Positions 52,847 through 63,444 of a DNA stretch of 64,000 bases are shown here, piece by piece. The translations under genes were made by a program, and so were the position numbers. Positions within the stretch are counted from its first letter, which is position 1. Each line of letters starts with the position of its first letter. The stretch is from Aradus depressus (lineage: Eukaryota; Arthropoda; Insecta; Hemiptera; Aradidae): NCBI GenBank assembly GCA_963662175.1, contig OY759221.1, positions 32,052,045 to 32,116,044 on the forward strand, in the 5' to 3' direction. A model generated the notes under the pieces. It did not search any database. It was not told the DNA's origin and saw only the letters and a list, made by a program, of their open reading frames with translations.

Positions 52847-53162
52847 ATTAGTTACTGTGATTCTTGTCCGGTATTTAACTAGGTCATATCGCCTACTACC
52901 TGAGCTCTCTTTCGTCGCTCTGATGGACATGAGCCCCATTCTATTTTGGGAGTCCTAAATTTTGCCTACCCAGGTTTATTTACATAGGGTAAGGGGTCTA
53001 TTACGAGTACCTGACATCGCACAGGTTCCATTAATGTCCCATTCGAAGCACGGCGTGCTCAAAATTCTTCACCTCCCGGATGAAAAAGCCTCGGCCAGGT
53101 TTTGAACCCGCGATTTTGAGCTCAGTAGGCAAGCATGCTACCTCGGAGCTACCGGCGCTCTC
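52847..53162 (-). mobile_element. tRNA-derived SINE, full length, subfamily B
   Basis: Minus strand, complete from head (box A 'tagctccgaggtag', box B 'ggttcaaaacc') through a diverged central domain ('cttcgaatgggacattaat') to the 3' end. Subfamily B markers are 'gaggtagcatgcttgcctactgag' and 'ttttcatccgggaggtgaag'. Confidence 0.9.
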
Positions 53163-53169
53163 AGCAATC

Positions 53170-53608
53170 GTTACGTAAGAAAGATATCTAGAAATATCAC
53201 TCCTTATAAGAGAGATAATATCTGAGGTGTTTTCAACAGGAAAGTCATTTAAGACCAACTCAAGGGTGTGAACATAAAAAAAAAAGACATAATGGAGTAA
53301 TGGGTAGCATATGGTGAGGTAGGCAGTGCACTGCAGTGGAACAATGCATCCGAGTGCACGTGTTGCTAAGGTAGGGCCAGGAAATTGCAGCAATAAACAA
53401 GAAAGTTGGAACCAGAAAGTTCTACCTAGTTTGGAAGAACGTACCTTCTTTCAGGAAGGAGAGATCAAGTGGTCGATAAAACAAACTCACCACATGTTCA
53501 TAGGGGCCCTAGTAAAAGTGATTTTTTTTTACAAATCTCTATTGTCGAAAGTTCTTGCAGTTCAGTGACTCTTCCGGGAAACGCCGGATATTCCAGCCAG
53601 AATATATA
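53170..53608. other. Unassigned DNA
   Basis: No recognised gene. The 120-residue minus frame ending at 53031 runs through the SINE and is not a gene. Confidence 0.35.
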
Positions 53609-53612
53609 ATTT

Positions 53613-53870
53613 TACGCCAGTAGCTCAGAGATAGCCTATATATTTTAAAACATTGAGCACACCGGCCTTCGGATGAGAAGTTAAGCGATGATCTCGAGCC
53701 TGTACGATGTCAGGTATAATGACCCCTATCCAAGTTAACAACCTAGCTAGGCAATTCGGGACTCCCACAGTAGTGTCGGGCTCATGTCCACCAGGGCGAC
53801 GAAAAAGCGACCTAGTAGTAGGCGATATGACCTTATAATTAAAGCCCGGGCATGAGTCACAATAACTAAC
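53613..53870 (+). mobile_element. tRNA-derived SINE, diverged
   Basis: Box A remnant 'tagctcagagatag', loss of box B, central domain ('ccttcggatgagaagttaag'), and the 3' end 'cacaataactaac'. Confidence 0.8.
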
Positions 53871-53874
53871 AATA

Positions 53875-54605
53875 ATTTTGCAAGAAGTCACCACCTGGAA
53901 TGTTTTATCATGGACAAAGTAATATGAGTGGTAGTAGAGGCTGAATTCTAGGTGTGATAAGGTGCAGGTGGTATAGAGGGAGACCTGAACGGTGGACCGC
54001 CAGGTAGAAGGGCAGGTGAGAGGGGTGGGAAGGTGAGGTGCGCAGGTGTGGGAGCACCAATCAGAGGTAGAGGCGGGTTCACCTGGTCACGCCCTCCTTT
54101 CACCTGGTCACGCCCCCCTCTCACCTCTATAGAACCTCCTGTAGCCTCTCACCTCCTGATACGGACTGATAGTGTACCGCAAGGTAAGGGACACCGGGGG
54201 GTACATGGCAAATCTAAGTAAGCGGACATCATTAAAAGATATACATACATTATATATGTTTTAAGAAAATCATTTACATTTGAAGAAAAATAATTCTAAT
54301 AGGCAATGATATAAACAATAGTAGGAACAAAATGGTATACAAAAAAATATTATTGGGGTGGAGCCTTCTTATGCCCAGCTTCGTGCCAATTTTTGGGGTT
54401 CAACTCCTCTAAAACTACCTGTCGGATTGTATTGAAATTTATCATATGTATTCTAAATAAGTTCAAGAATGATTAGATTCAGTACTGATATAATTTTTCT
54501 GATAAAATGATAAGGGGGAGGGGGGGGGGGTGGGGGGGAGGAGGGGTAAAAATATTCCTGGAGTTAAATGGGGTATGGAATAAAAGGTAATAATGAGTGG
54601 AATCA
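53875..54605. other. Unassigned DNA with GGTG/CACC-rich stretch
   Basis: 53950-54140 is rich in CAGGT/ACCTG and contains a 21-base tandem duplication. A G-run region lies at 54510-54545. No gene recognised. Confidence 0.35.
54078..54120. repeat. 21-bp tandem duplication
   Basis: 'ttcacctggtcacgccc' occurs twice with a 21-base step, a third partial unit following. Confidence 0.85.
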
Positions 54606-54611
54606 GAATAT

Positions 54612-55085
54612 ATTCCCCAGATATACGAAGCATAGGGGAAGTTATGTAATCTGTCAACATTTCTATGCGAAGTTTTCAACGGAAAGTTATGTTTTTCGAT
54701 TCCAAATATGAAAAAAATAATTTCTATGTGCCTGTGAACACGATAACTCCCGATATAATTATATTAGGGGGATTTAATCTAAAAACTCGAATAACTGCGA
54801 GTGAATAAATGTATCGACACGAACGTTTTTGAACAAAACCCCATAAGGACAACACCTATCGATTTTCAGCCTGATCGGCCAAAAGGAGGTGGAGGTTTAG
54901 GGGAGAGGCTTAACTCAAAAATTCTAAAGTGAATTCAAAACCTAATAAGAACCACATTTATTAATTTTTAGCGGAATCTGCAGAAGAAAAGGGGGATCGA
55001 TCAGAGGGTGGGTTCAATTCGAAAATCCAGTAACTGCCGTTCTACTGAATGTATCGTCGACATGAAATTTCATATTTAAAGCCAA
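54612..55085 (-). repeat. TIR-C element, near complete
   Basis: Terminal repeat 'gcataggggaagttatgtaa', 'agttttcaacggaaagttat', then internal blocks ('acgataactcccgatataat', 'acctatcgattttcagcc', 'aactgccgttctactgaatg') in order. Confidence 0.7.
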
Positions 55086-55089
55086 AACT

Positions 55090-55925
55090 CATAAATAAAT
55101 AATTAACTGACTTTCAATTTTTTTAATGGTATATTGCTTTCAAGAAATGGGGTAAACATCTGTGAGGGTGACTGTCAAAAGTGGTGCCAACTATGAACAA
55201 TTTATTTTAACTATGATACAAAGGAGAATAAATAACGCGACCTGCACTATGAATTATCAAACTAGTACAATCTCTTATCAGGTCAGAAACGACATTTATT
55301 TGCTATCTTTTGAAGTTATAAATTTTGAAATTAAGCAAACCTGTCCTTTATTTCTCCTTGAGGATTGGACACTTTACTGAACAAAAGATCTATTTAAGAA
55401 GAACATGACATGAAAGAGCTTAAGCAAAGACACATCCATTGTATTCAAGGCTAATAATGCACATTGTATCCGGTGAATGTTTTTGGTGTTTTTTCTTCAC
55501 ATTTCTAGGTAAGGGATACCTACCCCTGGCTTTTCACAGGCTGGTGTCAATGTATGCGGTCCTCTTCGTCTTCAACAACACTCTTTGTCAGGTTGGCTGA
55601 CACAAGGCATGGAGGGAGGTGCCCGTCGTGTTAGTTTGGAGGACAGGAGGTACTTCGGATACCTGGAGCCCTCGGGCAGATGTACCGCTTTCTTAGAACT
55701 CTGAAGGGTGGTCCGTCAGAGTATCAGGTTAACACGGCAAGTACCCATACCGTCACGTATCTTAGTCACATGGCCCATAAACATTACTATTTGACAATGG
55801 GAGACATAAAAAAAAAAAAAGAAACGATACCTCTACAGTGTGTCCAGAGTATATCAGGTGCACTCAGATTGTGTTGAACAAAGAAATAGTAAAGCTCTGT
55901 ACAAATAATAGGAGGGAAAAACTTG
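55090..55925. other. Unassigned DNA
   Basis: Plus frames at 55162-55380 and 55680-55877 lack motifs. Confidence 0.3.
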
Positions 55926-55929
55926 AAAA

Positions 55930-57010
55930 ATGGCACCCTAAAACACCTGCGCAAGACATGTAAGGCAGGTGAATACATCTGAGAAAGGCGTGGCCAGGTA
56001 TGACATCTGAATATACCTGAGCTGGGCGTGGTCAGGTAAAGTCCATCGAATGATGGCGGACACCTGTCAAAGGCGTGGTCAGGTAAATACCTGAGTAGGT
56101 ATGGCACCTGAGTACACCTGTGTTGGGCGTGGTCCACCGAATGGAAGCACCTGCGAATGGCAGATGTCTGTCTTGGGACCAGTCAGGTCCTTCGAATGGT
56201 GGCACTTGTCAATTAGTGCCAAGGGCTTTTGTTTCCTTCGTCGAAAACACCAATTAACGAGAACTGACGGCCCTCACAGCCGATTGTCAGAAGTGCTGTC
56301 AACTATGGAAACTAATTTAAATTACGATGCATGAGAGGATGAATAACACATAACATGTAACAAATAACGATTGTGTTTCTTAAACTCCTCTGGGATGTTA
56401 ATACATATGTTGTTTTTTTCCAAATGTGTCTTTTTTTTATTTTTTGACAATATTTCGGGACACTTTCACGTCCCTTCTTCTGGTCACTATGAACAAGTTC
56501 TTATAAAAACTAGTGATAGAAGAAAAAGAAGCACTACTGGAAAAAATACCGGACAAAATCAACAAATAACGATTGGTGAAAGCCAGTTGGAAGCCATTCA
56601 CCTGGCAAGTAAAGTCGGGCGGTGATTGGCTGGTGGAGGTAAGGTAAAAACTCCCCCACCTACCTGCCTCCACAGGTAGAAAGAACCCCACCTGCAATGG
56701 AAGCGGTTTCACTGAAAGTGACCCACAACAGTGCTTTCCCAAATATCACTAAGGGACGAACGGATAGACGCTAAGAGTAAAATGAGAAGCGTGTACGCTC
56801 GAACGGACGTTTGACAGAACACGTCTCATTGCAGCTTCTTTCTTATGAGATATACTAGTTGTGTATGCACAAATGAGATAACAGATAGCTGAGAAGTGAA
56901 TGGATAGCGCAACTAATGTGCCTGGAGAAGGCTGGAACACGAAAGACAAAGAACACCTCAGGTAGAGGAAGGAGACCAGCCTCAGCAGGTGTGAAACAGA
57001 AAAACAAGAC
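55930..57010. other. Stretch dense in CAGGTA/CACCTG words
   Basis: CACCTG, CAGGTA, CAGGTG and ACCTGAG appear roughly twenty times in about 1.1 kb, often next to 'ggcgtggtcaggta' phrases (55988, 56026, 56078, 56126). This could be a decayed tandem repeat, or a binding-site cluster for E-box/Zelda-like factors. The sequence cannot decide. No coding region. Confidence 0.45.
56453..56485 (-). ncRNA. Hammerhead-like motif, family D
   Basis: Minus strand: ACC, CAGAAGA (U4 to A), extra A, GGGACGTGAAAGTGTCCC (helix II with internal loop), GAAA, TATTGTC. Core base U4 is lost, so activity is unlikely. Confidence 0.5.
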
Positions 57011-57014
57011 TCCA

Positions 57015-57505
57015 TGAAAATCTGGCCCTCAACTTTCAAAATGAAGACAAAGAAGAAAACAAGTTTAGTCAAGTTAGTTCCTTTGTATTATGTATTGAGG
57101 GCGTTAGAGTACGAATGGTTCAACAATTCAGATGATTCCTGCACAAGATCTCTTTAACATCGCCAGTGCTTTCAAGGTGGTCCTGCAAAGACAACCATCC
57201 TGGATTATCCCTCATATCCAAGTACGAGACCAAACAATGATTGATTAGGTTTCGGTATTACACTATCGTAAACTAAGAAGGGTCTTAGCTTTAGAAAAGT
57301 AAGTAAGTATTGAAATCATACTAAAATTCAAGATAGTTTTAAAGGATTTTCTAAAATTTTGAATATGTTTTGAACATTTTCTGTAACGCAGAAGCGATGA
57401 ATTTGAAATTTGAGATAACGATGCCACATGTGCAAACTTTACTTCGGCGCCTAACAGAATTTTACAAGATACCTCTTAAGTTTGTGATTTAATCTCAACT
57501 CTTTT
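57015..57505. other. Unassigned DNA
   Basis: No recognised repeat; the minus frame at 56749-57072 lacks motifs. Confidence 0.3.
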
Positions 57506-57509
57506 CAAA

Positions 57510-57775
57510 TAAAAGTTGAAGAGAGGAATGAAAAGCACATTTTATACACAGTACGTTCTTTTCGAAGGTCGCTCGGTTTGCGAGATACATTCCGAAAAAC
57601 CGTTATAAAATGATATTTTGAAACCCGTTTTTTTAGAGGTTTGCTTGATGCAAAAACGGTTAGTCCTATCGAAAAACTGCTTTCTACCAAAAATATTCCT
57701 TGAATGCTCTTAGTATTTGAGGTAGAACTAATACGAACGAAGTTGTAACACCTCAAAAACGAACAACAAATTTCC
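57510..57775 (+). repeat. Dispersed repeat E, copy 4 (longest)
   Basis: 'ttcaaataaaagttgaagag', 'cggtttgcgagatacattc', 'tgatattttgaaacccgttt', 'gcaaaaacggttagtcctat', 'gtatttgaggtagaact' and 'gttgtaacacctcaaaaacg'. It contains no gene. Confidence 0.72.
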
Positions 57776-58037
57776 TTGCGTTACTAGCAACGAATTTTAA
57801 AATATGTTTTTACTATCGGTATTTTTTCATTGAAAATGATGAAAACAAAGAAATATATATACCTATATGTGAGTGGCCTAAGATACTAATGACGCGAGTT
57901 CTCCCCGAAACGACTATCTGCAACGTTGTAAAGAGCAGTACATACGTTTAGAGAAGAATAAAGATGTGGAAAATATATATTTTTATCAGGAACACTCAAT
58001 GTATGGATAGACTTTTTTTTTTATATCAATGTTGTGA

Positions 58038-58148
58038 TGGGTTAGGGTAGCTCATCAGAGGTAGCATGCTTGCTTACTGAGCTGAAGTTCCCGGGTTCGA
58101 TTCTCGGCTGAGGCCCTTAGGTTTTTTTTCTGAAAGGTGAGGTGGGAC
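58038..58148 (+). mobile_element. tRNA-derived SINE, head, subfamily B
   Basis: 'gtagctcatcagaggtagcatgcttgcttactgag' (box A with an insertion), box B 'ggttcgattctc', then 'cccttaggtttttt...gaaaggtgaggtggg'. The body is lost where the hAT-like element begins. Confidence 0.75.
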
Positions 58149-58152
58149 GTAC

Positions 58153-58787
58153 ATGATCCAAACCGCGGCTCGCGAGCCAAATGTGGCTCTTTGGCCCCTT
58201 GAGTTGGCTCTTCCACAAAATACTGTGCGGGGGCGCATACGTACAGTGCGATTGAAACTTCGTGATGACTGGTTTTTTTATTTATATTTTTACATAGGTA
58301 CTTAGTTGGTGTTTATATGTCATTTATCTAAGTCTTATTATCAAAAAATAATATTATTAAGTATGATATCAAGTTTCATTAAACGCACCTATAGTTTAAC
58401 TAAGACTTAAAACTTTAAGTAAAGTTTATTAAGTTAATTTTAGGGAGCGTTGTGGAGGGAAAGAAGACAGATGTAGTGTCGAGGATTGAGAAAGGTATGT
58501 TGAGATGGTTTGGACATATAGAAAGGATGAACGAAAGAAGATAGACGAAATAAGTATACAAGACGAGTGTGGATGGCAGAGTTGGAAGAGGTCGACCTCA
58601 GCGAACGTACCTCAATCAGATTGAGGACGTTTTTAGCAAAGGCCAGCTTAGGAGTACCCTAACTAAGTTAATAACAATATACCTACCTATACAGATTAAA
58701 TTTTAAAAAATTTGACTCTCAAAAGAAGTTTCAATCGTTGTACTGTTGATGTAAGGCTCTGTTGACTAATGAGTTTGCCGACCACTG
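58153..58787. mobile_element. hAT-like element carrying retrotransposon DNA
   Basis: The right end read inward is CAGTGGTCGGCAAACTCATT; the left subterminal region is 'aaccgcggctcgcgagcc', 'aaatgtggctctttggccc', both characteristic of non-autonomous hAT elements. The left terminus is eroded. No transposase. A retrotransposon fragment occupies 58450-58660. Confidence 0.65.
58450..58660 (+). pseudogene. Non-LTR retrotransposon C-terminal fragment
   Basis: Reads SRIEKGMLRWFGHIERMNERR, then after a stop and frame change VGRGRPQRTYLNQIEDVF and KGQLRSTLT. This is the C-terminal tail of a second RTE-type lineage ('LRWFGH.ERM', 'GRGRP...L.QIEDV'). It is dead and lies within a hAT-like element. Confidence 0.75.
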
Positions 58788-58794
58788 CTCTAGG

Positions 58795-59185
58795 TGAAAA
58801 AAAAAAAATAAATAAGCTAGTTATTTTTGCCAATGTTAAACATCGATGTTTTACTATCGACGCTCATCCTAGTGAAGAGACTACAGGATGTGTACAGGTG
58901 GACCCCACGTTTTTCTCATCACAACTGGCCTCAAAACTCGACCCTTTTTTTTTTGTACACACTTAGCGGGTAAACGACGGACCCTTTTTGTAAACCACTT
59001 TTTCTACCCACAGTCCCTTGAAAAAAAAGTGAAAATAACAAATTAAACCTAAACATTTCTTATGAAGGACACAAATCGTGGAAGTGTTTAACTTACACCA
59101 TACGGAGCCGTGTACAAAACTATAGTTGGGTAAATATATTTTACTATGAAGTAAATTATATATATATTATATATTTAATTCATTT
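58795..59185. other. Unassigned DNA
   Basis: No recognised gene or repeat. Confidence 0.3.
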
Positions 59186-59189
59186 AATT

Positions 59190-59280
59190 TCACATGGGGA
59201 GCAGAAAACATTAAATTCTGTTTAAAATTGAACATCGAATTTTAAATTCCCTTATTCGTATAGGTAAGGAAGTAAAAATA
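59190..59280 (+). repeat. TIR-C repeat, right end
   Basis: 'gcagaaaacattaaattctg', 'attgaacatcgaattttaaa' and 'attcgtataggtaaggaagt', a diverged right terminal repeat. Confidence 0.55.
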
Positions 59281-59284
59281 TACT

Positions 59285-60040
59285 AAAAATTGGGATTTTA
59301 AAAAGTATTTTGGAAATCCTTTAAATTTGTACCGCATCTGACAATGTAGAAGACAATTTCATTTTTGAAGTGACGCATATACGAAACATTTTTTGGAGAT
59401 CTTGACAAAATCATTCCAAAAGTACAATTTCGCCTTAATTTCCTACGATTATGCGACTCTTGACTGTTTCATTTATATAACGGCCCAGCAACGGATTCGC
59501 GATGCTAGATCGCTTGCAATATAAATAAACAATATATCTGCCAATTGGACAAAGCTTCTTCGCTCGCAACTTAAATTTTTTTGACATTTCAAATTTTGTG
59601 ATTAACAAAAACGCTTCCTTCCAGAAAATGACGTTAAATAAGGTTAAGGAAAATATTTAGCAGGATTTTGTGAACCATTTCCGCTGTCAGGACTAAAACT
59701 CTGAATACCATTCATTCTTCTACCTAACTAACAACATAATATACGGAGAAGAATGAGTTGAGACAAAACAAAACAACTTTAATTATATAAAAACCTAGAG
59801 TTGGGGACCTGAGAACAATAGGATGCCATCCCCGGAGTCGGATCTGGGGCTTCTTATCTTAAAGAGAGTTGTCTTAATTAAATGAAAAGAGACGAAGGAA
59901 GGAGTTTAAAGAAAGGAAGACTGAAAGGGTGATGGATGAAGTCCGGGGGATGACTGGGGACTGTCACTGGGGTGAGGAGGAACAGGAAAAATTAATATTT
60001 ATTATTTACGACTGAAGGGGTGAGTGGAGAAATTAGGAAA
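59285..60040. other. Unassigned DNA
   Basis: No recognised gene or repeat. Confidence 0.3.
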
Positions 60041-60042
60041 GC

Positions 60043-60185
60043 TCAAAGTTTTGTACTTTCTTATACTGTTAGTATAAGGAGGTATTGTAATCGTGCAGAA
60101 ATCCGAGAGTTTTCGACGAAATTTTAAGGTCCCCTGAATACGTTTTGACCATTTTTGACACGATGTCTGTGTACAGAAATGTACT
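60043..60185 (-). repeat. TIR-C-related subfamily, copy 1
   Basis: 'ctttcttatactgttagtat', 'aggaggtattgtaatcgtgc', 'agttttcgacgaaatttta', 'aggtcccctgaatacgtttt'. Matches 61465-61612 and is alignable with the TIR-C left end. Confidence 0.6.
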
Positions 60186-60192
60186 TATATGT

Positions 60193-60438
60193 ATGACTCA
60201 CGGTCTGTAATAACGAGGTCATAATATTATCGCCTACTACCTGAGTGTTCTTTCGTCGTTCTGGTGGACTCTCTCTTGTGTCTTGCCCAACTATAGTGGG
60301 AGTCCTAAATTTTGCCTACCTAGGTTTATTCACTTAGGGTAGGGATCTTTAATGGTTACCTGCCATCGTACAGCCATGGGGACAATCAATTAACGTCCCA
60401 TCCGAAGGACGGCATGCCCAAGGTTTTTTGGTCTTGAT
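60193..60438 (-). mobile_element. tRNA-derived SINE, lacking the head
   Basis: Minus-strand 3' part and central domain ('aacgtcccatccgaaggacg'), ending in 'aaggttttttgg'; subfamily B-like. Confidence 0.82.
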
Positions 60439-60475
60439 AAGAAAGGTTTGCGAGACATGAAGAAAACAACAAAAC

Positions 60476-61097
60476 TTTTTTTTTTTTGTATTTACTATTT
60501 ATCTTAAGCCACAACTATGCAAAAAATGCATAACAATCGGCTGGGCTGACATATACTATACAAAAGTAATAAAAATAAAATAAAATAATAAAAATAAATA
60601 TGACATGAAAGGCTTGAGAGAGGATAAACACCCAGCGATGAACCCTCATGGCATCACTTCATAACATGAGATCTCTATGCCAAACTCTCTTTAATCTTCT
60701 TGGGGTATTGTGGGGTAAATTTGTATTTAAGATTTTGCAAACTTCCGGATTGGTGTGTAAGTAAATTTAGATGTAGAAACGTTGGTATAAATGTTTAATG
60801 GTTGTGTCTATGGGTGTGACGTTCAAGTCGCGGTGTAAAGTCTTGTTGCATGATCAGTCGAAGAGTCTTGGATTGGAATACCTGTATTCTTTTGATGTTC
60901 GAAGTCTTGGCTGTACCATATATTTGTAAGCCATAGGTCCAGAGAGGTCGGACAAGATAGGTATAACAATTCAGTTTTTGTCGATTAGATAATATGGAAC
61001 GCCTATTCAAAATACTGTACAATAGCCTAAGTCGCCGGTCTAGTGTACAAATTCCTGAACTGAGACCATTCCCAGCAAGGGGATGAACTGAGACCAT
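60476..61097 (-). pseudogene. Jockey-like non-LTR retrotransposon, 3' end with poly-A
   Basis: Minus strand. From about 61050: CTLDRRLRLLYSILNRRSIL, SNRQKLNCYTYLVRPLWTYG, LQIYGTAKTSNIKRIQVFQS and KTLRLIM. After a frameshift near 60830 it continues DLNVTPIDTTIKHLYQRFYI, LHTNPEVCKILNTNLPHN and TPRRLKRVWHRDLML to a stop. This is the post-RT region of a Jockey-clade ORF2, the same segment as at 20224. A 200-base 3' UTR ends in a T-run (60476-60487), the poly-A tail of the minus strand. The RT core is lost. Confidence 0.85.
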
Positions 61098-61112
61098 TCC
61101 CAGCTAGGGGAT
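61057..61112. repeat. 28-bp tandem duplication
   Basis: 'gaactgagaccattcccagc' plus 'aaggggat' occurs twice with a 28-base step, at the 5' edge of the Jockey-like fragment. Confidence 0.85.
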
Positions 61113-61119
61113 GAATTGA

Positions 61120-61255
61120 AGTTAATTATGATGAGAGGGAGAGTATCAAGTCCTTTCATGGAAATTAGTTAACAGGTGAATTGAGATGAGTATCTCGACA
61201 TGAAGAGACAACGTTAATTGCTTGTCTTGAAGTAACTAACTGCTGGTTAAGTAGA
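61120..61255. other. Unassigned DNA
   Basis: No recognised feature. Confidence 0.3.
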
Positions 61256-61256
61256 G

Positions 61257-61429
61257 TTAGTTATTGTGACTCATGTCCGAGCTTTAACTACGAGGTCATA
61301 TCGCCTACTACCAGAGCGCTTTTTCGTCACTCTGGTGGACATTAGAACGACTCTACTGTGGGAGTTCTAAATTTTGCCTACCCTAAATTTTTATTCACCT
61401 AAACACAATCGCTTAACGTCCCATCCGAA
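61257..61429 (-). mobile_element. tRNA-derived SINE, 3' part
   Basis: Minus-strand 3' region to 'tttattcaccta', then a jump into the central domain ('cgcttaacgtcccatccga'). Confidence 0.85.
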
Positions 61430-61464
61430 TTTATTGGTGATTTATTTTTTATTTATTAATTTGT

Positions 61465-61612
61465 TACTTTCTTAAACCTGTAGTATAAGCAAGTATTGTA
61501 ACCGTGCGAAAATCAGAGATTGAGGTTTCAACGAATTTTCACATTTCAAGGTCCCCTGAATACGTTTTGATCCTTCTCGCGATGATGTCTGTATGTGATT
61601 GGATAATACCCA
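61465..61612 (-). repeat. TIR-C-related subfamily, copy 2
   Basis: Second copy of the block at 60043: 'agtattgtaaccgtgcg', 'tttcaacgaattttcac', 'aaggtcccctgaatacgttt' and 'gatgatgtctgta'. Confidence 0.6.
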
Positions 61613-61614
61613 AT

Positions 61615-62090
61615 AATCACCAAATATTGCCGTCCTATGCGACCACCTAGTTCGCCTGTATGTTCGCGCCGGGCCTTCGAACAACCATATAAGGAGAAAG
61701 AAAACCAGAAGAACATAAAAAAAAAATGAAGAAAGTTAACAAAAAAGTACGGAGGATTAAACACAATTAGAGTGGTAGAGAAGCGGAGAATACCAACTAC
61801 AGGCCTTGACTCCTGTGTCTGACAAATCAATTACGAAAAGGAATTGTCGTGGTGGTGGCGAGCGGCGAGGCAAGGAGTCGTCCGGACTTGAGGCTCTTCT
61901 ACAGGAAACAGAACAAACTCAGGGGGGAGCCGATTTACATAAGAGAAGGGAGTTCTGATTGAAAAGGGGAAGTGAGTGAGGCTAGCCAACCAGTTATCTC
62001 AGTCATATCAGATTTGTCATTTCTGGCTTGGACATGGTGACCAATCAATCCATTTCTGCATTGACTAAGGCCAAGAAAGGCTAAATACAA
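61615..62090. other. Unassigned DNA
   Basis: No recognised gene; minus frames at 61472-61830 lack motifs. Confidence 0.3.
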
Positions 62091-62094
62091 TGTC

Positions 62095-62275
62095 GTCAAT
62101 GTACGTTCCCAGGACATTTTTCGCTCCCCCTCTGTAATGAAGAAATGTATGGGATACCTTACTCAGGGATTTCTGAATGCTACTGCTAAATTTCGTGTCG
62201 ATACGATCATTACAACCGCGATACTGGAGTTTTTGACTCTCTTGGCCGAATTGACTGAAAATGTCATCGGGTAAT
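62095..62275 (+). repeat. TIR-C repeat, internal part
   Basis: 'aatgtacgttcccaggac', 'tttttcgctccccctctg', 'ctaaatttcgtgtcgatacg' and 'ttggccgaattgactgaaaa'. Confidence 0.6.
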
Positions 62276-62343
62276 GTTCGGGCTGGCTCAAGCAACAGCA
62301 ACATCGAAGGTTAAAATTGTCGTTAAGAGTAATCATCATTTTG

Positions 62344-62470
62344 GATGAGGGCGCTGATGGTATGCGTGCTTTCTTACTGAGCTCAAGATCACAGGTTCGA
62401 AGCCCTTAGGTTTTTTATCTATCTAAGAGACAAAAAATTTAGAGTGACGAAAGAGTGCTCTGGAAGTAAA
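62344..62470 (+). mobile_element. tRNA-derived SINE, deleted copy, subfamily B
   Basis: Head with deletion in box A, 'gagctcaagatcacaggttcgaa', then a jump to 'gtgacgaaagagtgctctgg'. Confidence 0.7.
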
Positions 62471-62474
62471 TAGA

Positions 62475-62935
62475 AAATATTCTAACTATGCCCTCTCTCT
62501 GAGAGTCTCTAAAAGTAAAATTTAATTTATCCCAGTTTCTACTTATAGATACATTGTTTTTGGAGAAGTCTTGATATGCTAATTACGTAGGTGAGGACTG
62601 GAGCCTGGGTCCACCCTAAGAAGCCCCCACGAAGGACACTAATTAAAGTGAAGCCTCACACCTAACTGACCCTCTAATTTCCTGTTCCCCGGAGTTGATC
62701 CGACGAGCTCGACTGGGTATCAGTGCTCCTGACAGCTGGGACTAGTCAGCCGACCGTGAGTCGCCTCCTGTCTCACCCACAGCTTGGCACGGAGGGAATC
62801 AAAAATATACTTCAACTCTCTTATCTGTTCATTTAAATTGTCAGTTTGATACTCTTAAAGACAATTGGGGGAGAGTAGGAAGGATTCTCACTCTGAGAAA
62901 AATGTATCTTCTGTCTTTATGAGAGTCTCTGGAAG
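62475..62935. other. Unassigned DNA
   Basis: No recognised gene or repeat. Confidence 0.3.
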
Positions 62936-62939
62936 GTTC

Positions 62940-63440
62940 AAGTAAGATCTAGAGGACTTTAAGAAGTCATGTAGAGAAAGAACCATATGCAGACCATACA
63001 GTCGTAGGTGTTCCTGGGTGAGGATTCAAAAGTGGTTGGGACGCCCACTGGGTGCCCCGGAGTCCCGTCCGGCTCCTCACTTAGGTCCTCCCGTGGTTTC
63101 CCTTATCTTAATATCCTTTGAAGAAAGGGCTCATTAATAATTAAAACTGTTTTACTTTAGGAAACAGGCGCTAATAATCTCAGATGACTCCCTTTATAGA
63201 GATATCCTCAGACGAGATTCATTTTCGGTAGAAATATGATCATTGAGGAAGATTTGAGAATATTAGATCATGGAATTCTTAGGTTTGCTAAGAAAGATAG
63301 GAGACTTGGTCCTTCATGAAGTATTTGGTATCTTGAGAATCAGGTAAACCAAGATGTCAAGATAAGGAGAAAGCCCGGCGTTTCCAGGCAAAGGATAATA
63401 GCATCAGATGCTTAGGTCCTAGGTTAATGCACCAGTCCAC
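62940..63440 (+). pseudogene. RNase H-type non-LTR retrotransposon, 3' relic with insertions
   Basis: 62960-63030 ('agtcatgtagagaaagaacc', 'agtcgtaggtgttcctggg') matches 12530-12580, and 63255-63430 (ILDHGILRFAKK; 'aagcccggcgtttccaggca', 'gatgcttaggt') matches 12770-12910. About 200 bases of unrelated DNA separate the two blocks. The coding frame is destroyed. Same family as the copy at 12140. Confidence 0.7.
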
Positions 63441-63444
63441 CCAG

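Noticed and set aside
53031..53393. 120-residue minus-strand frame
   Set aside because: Its C-terminal third is translated from a SINE.
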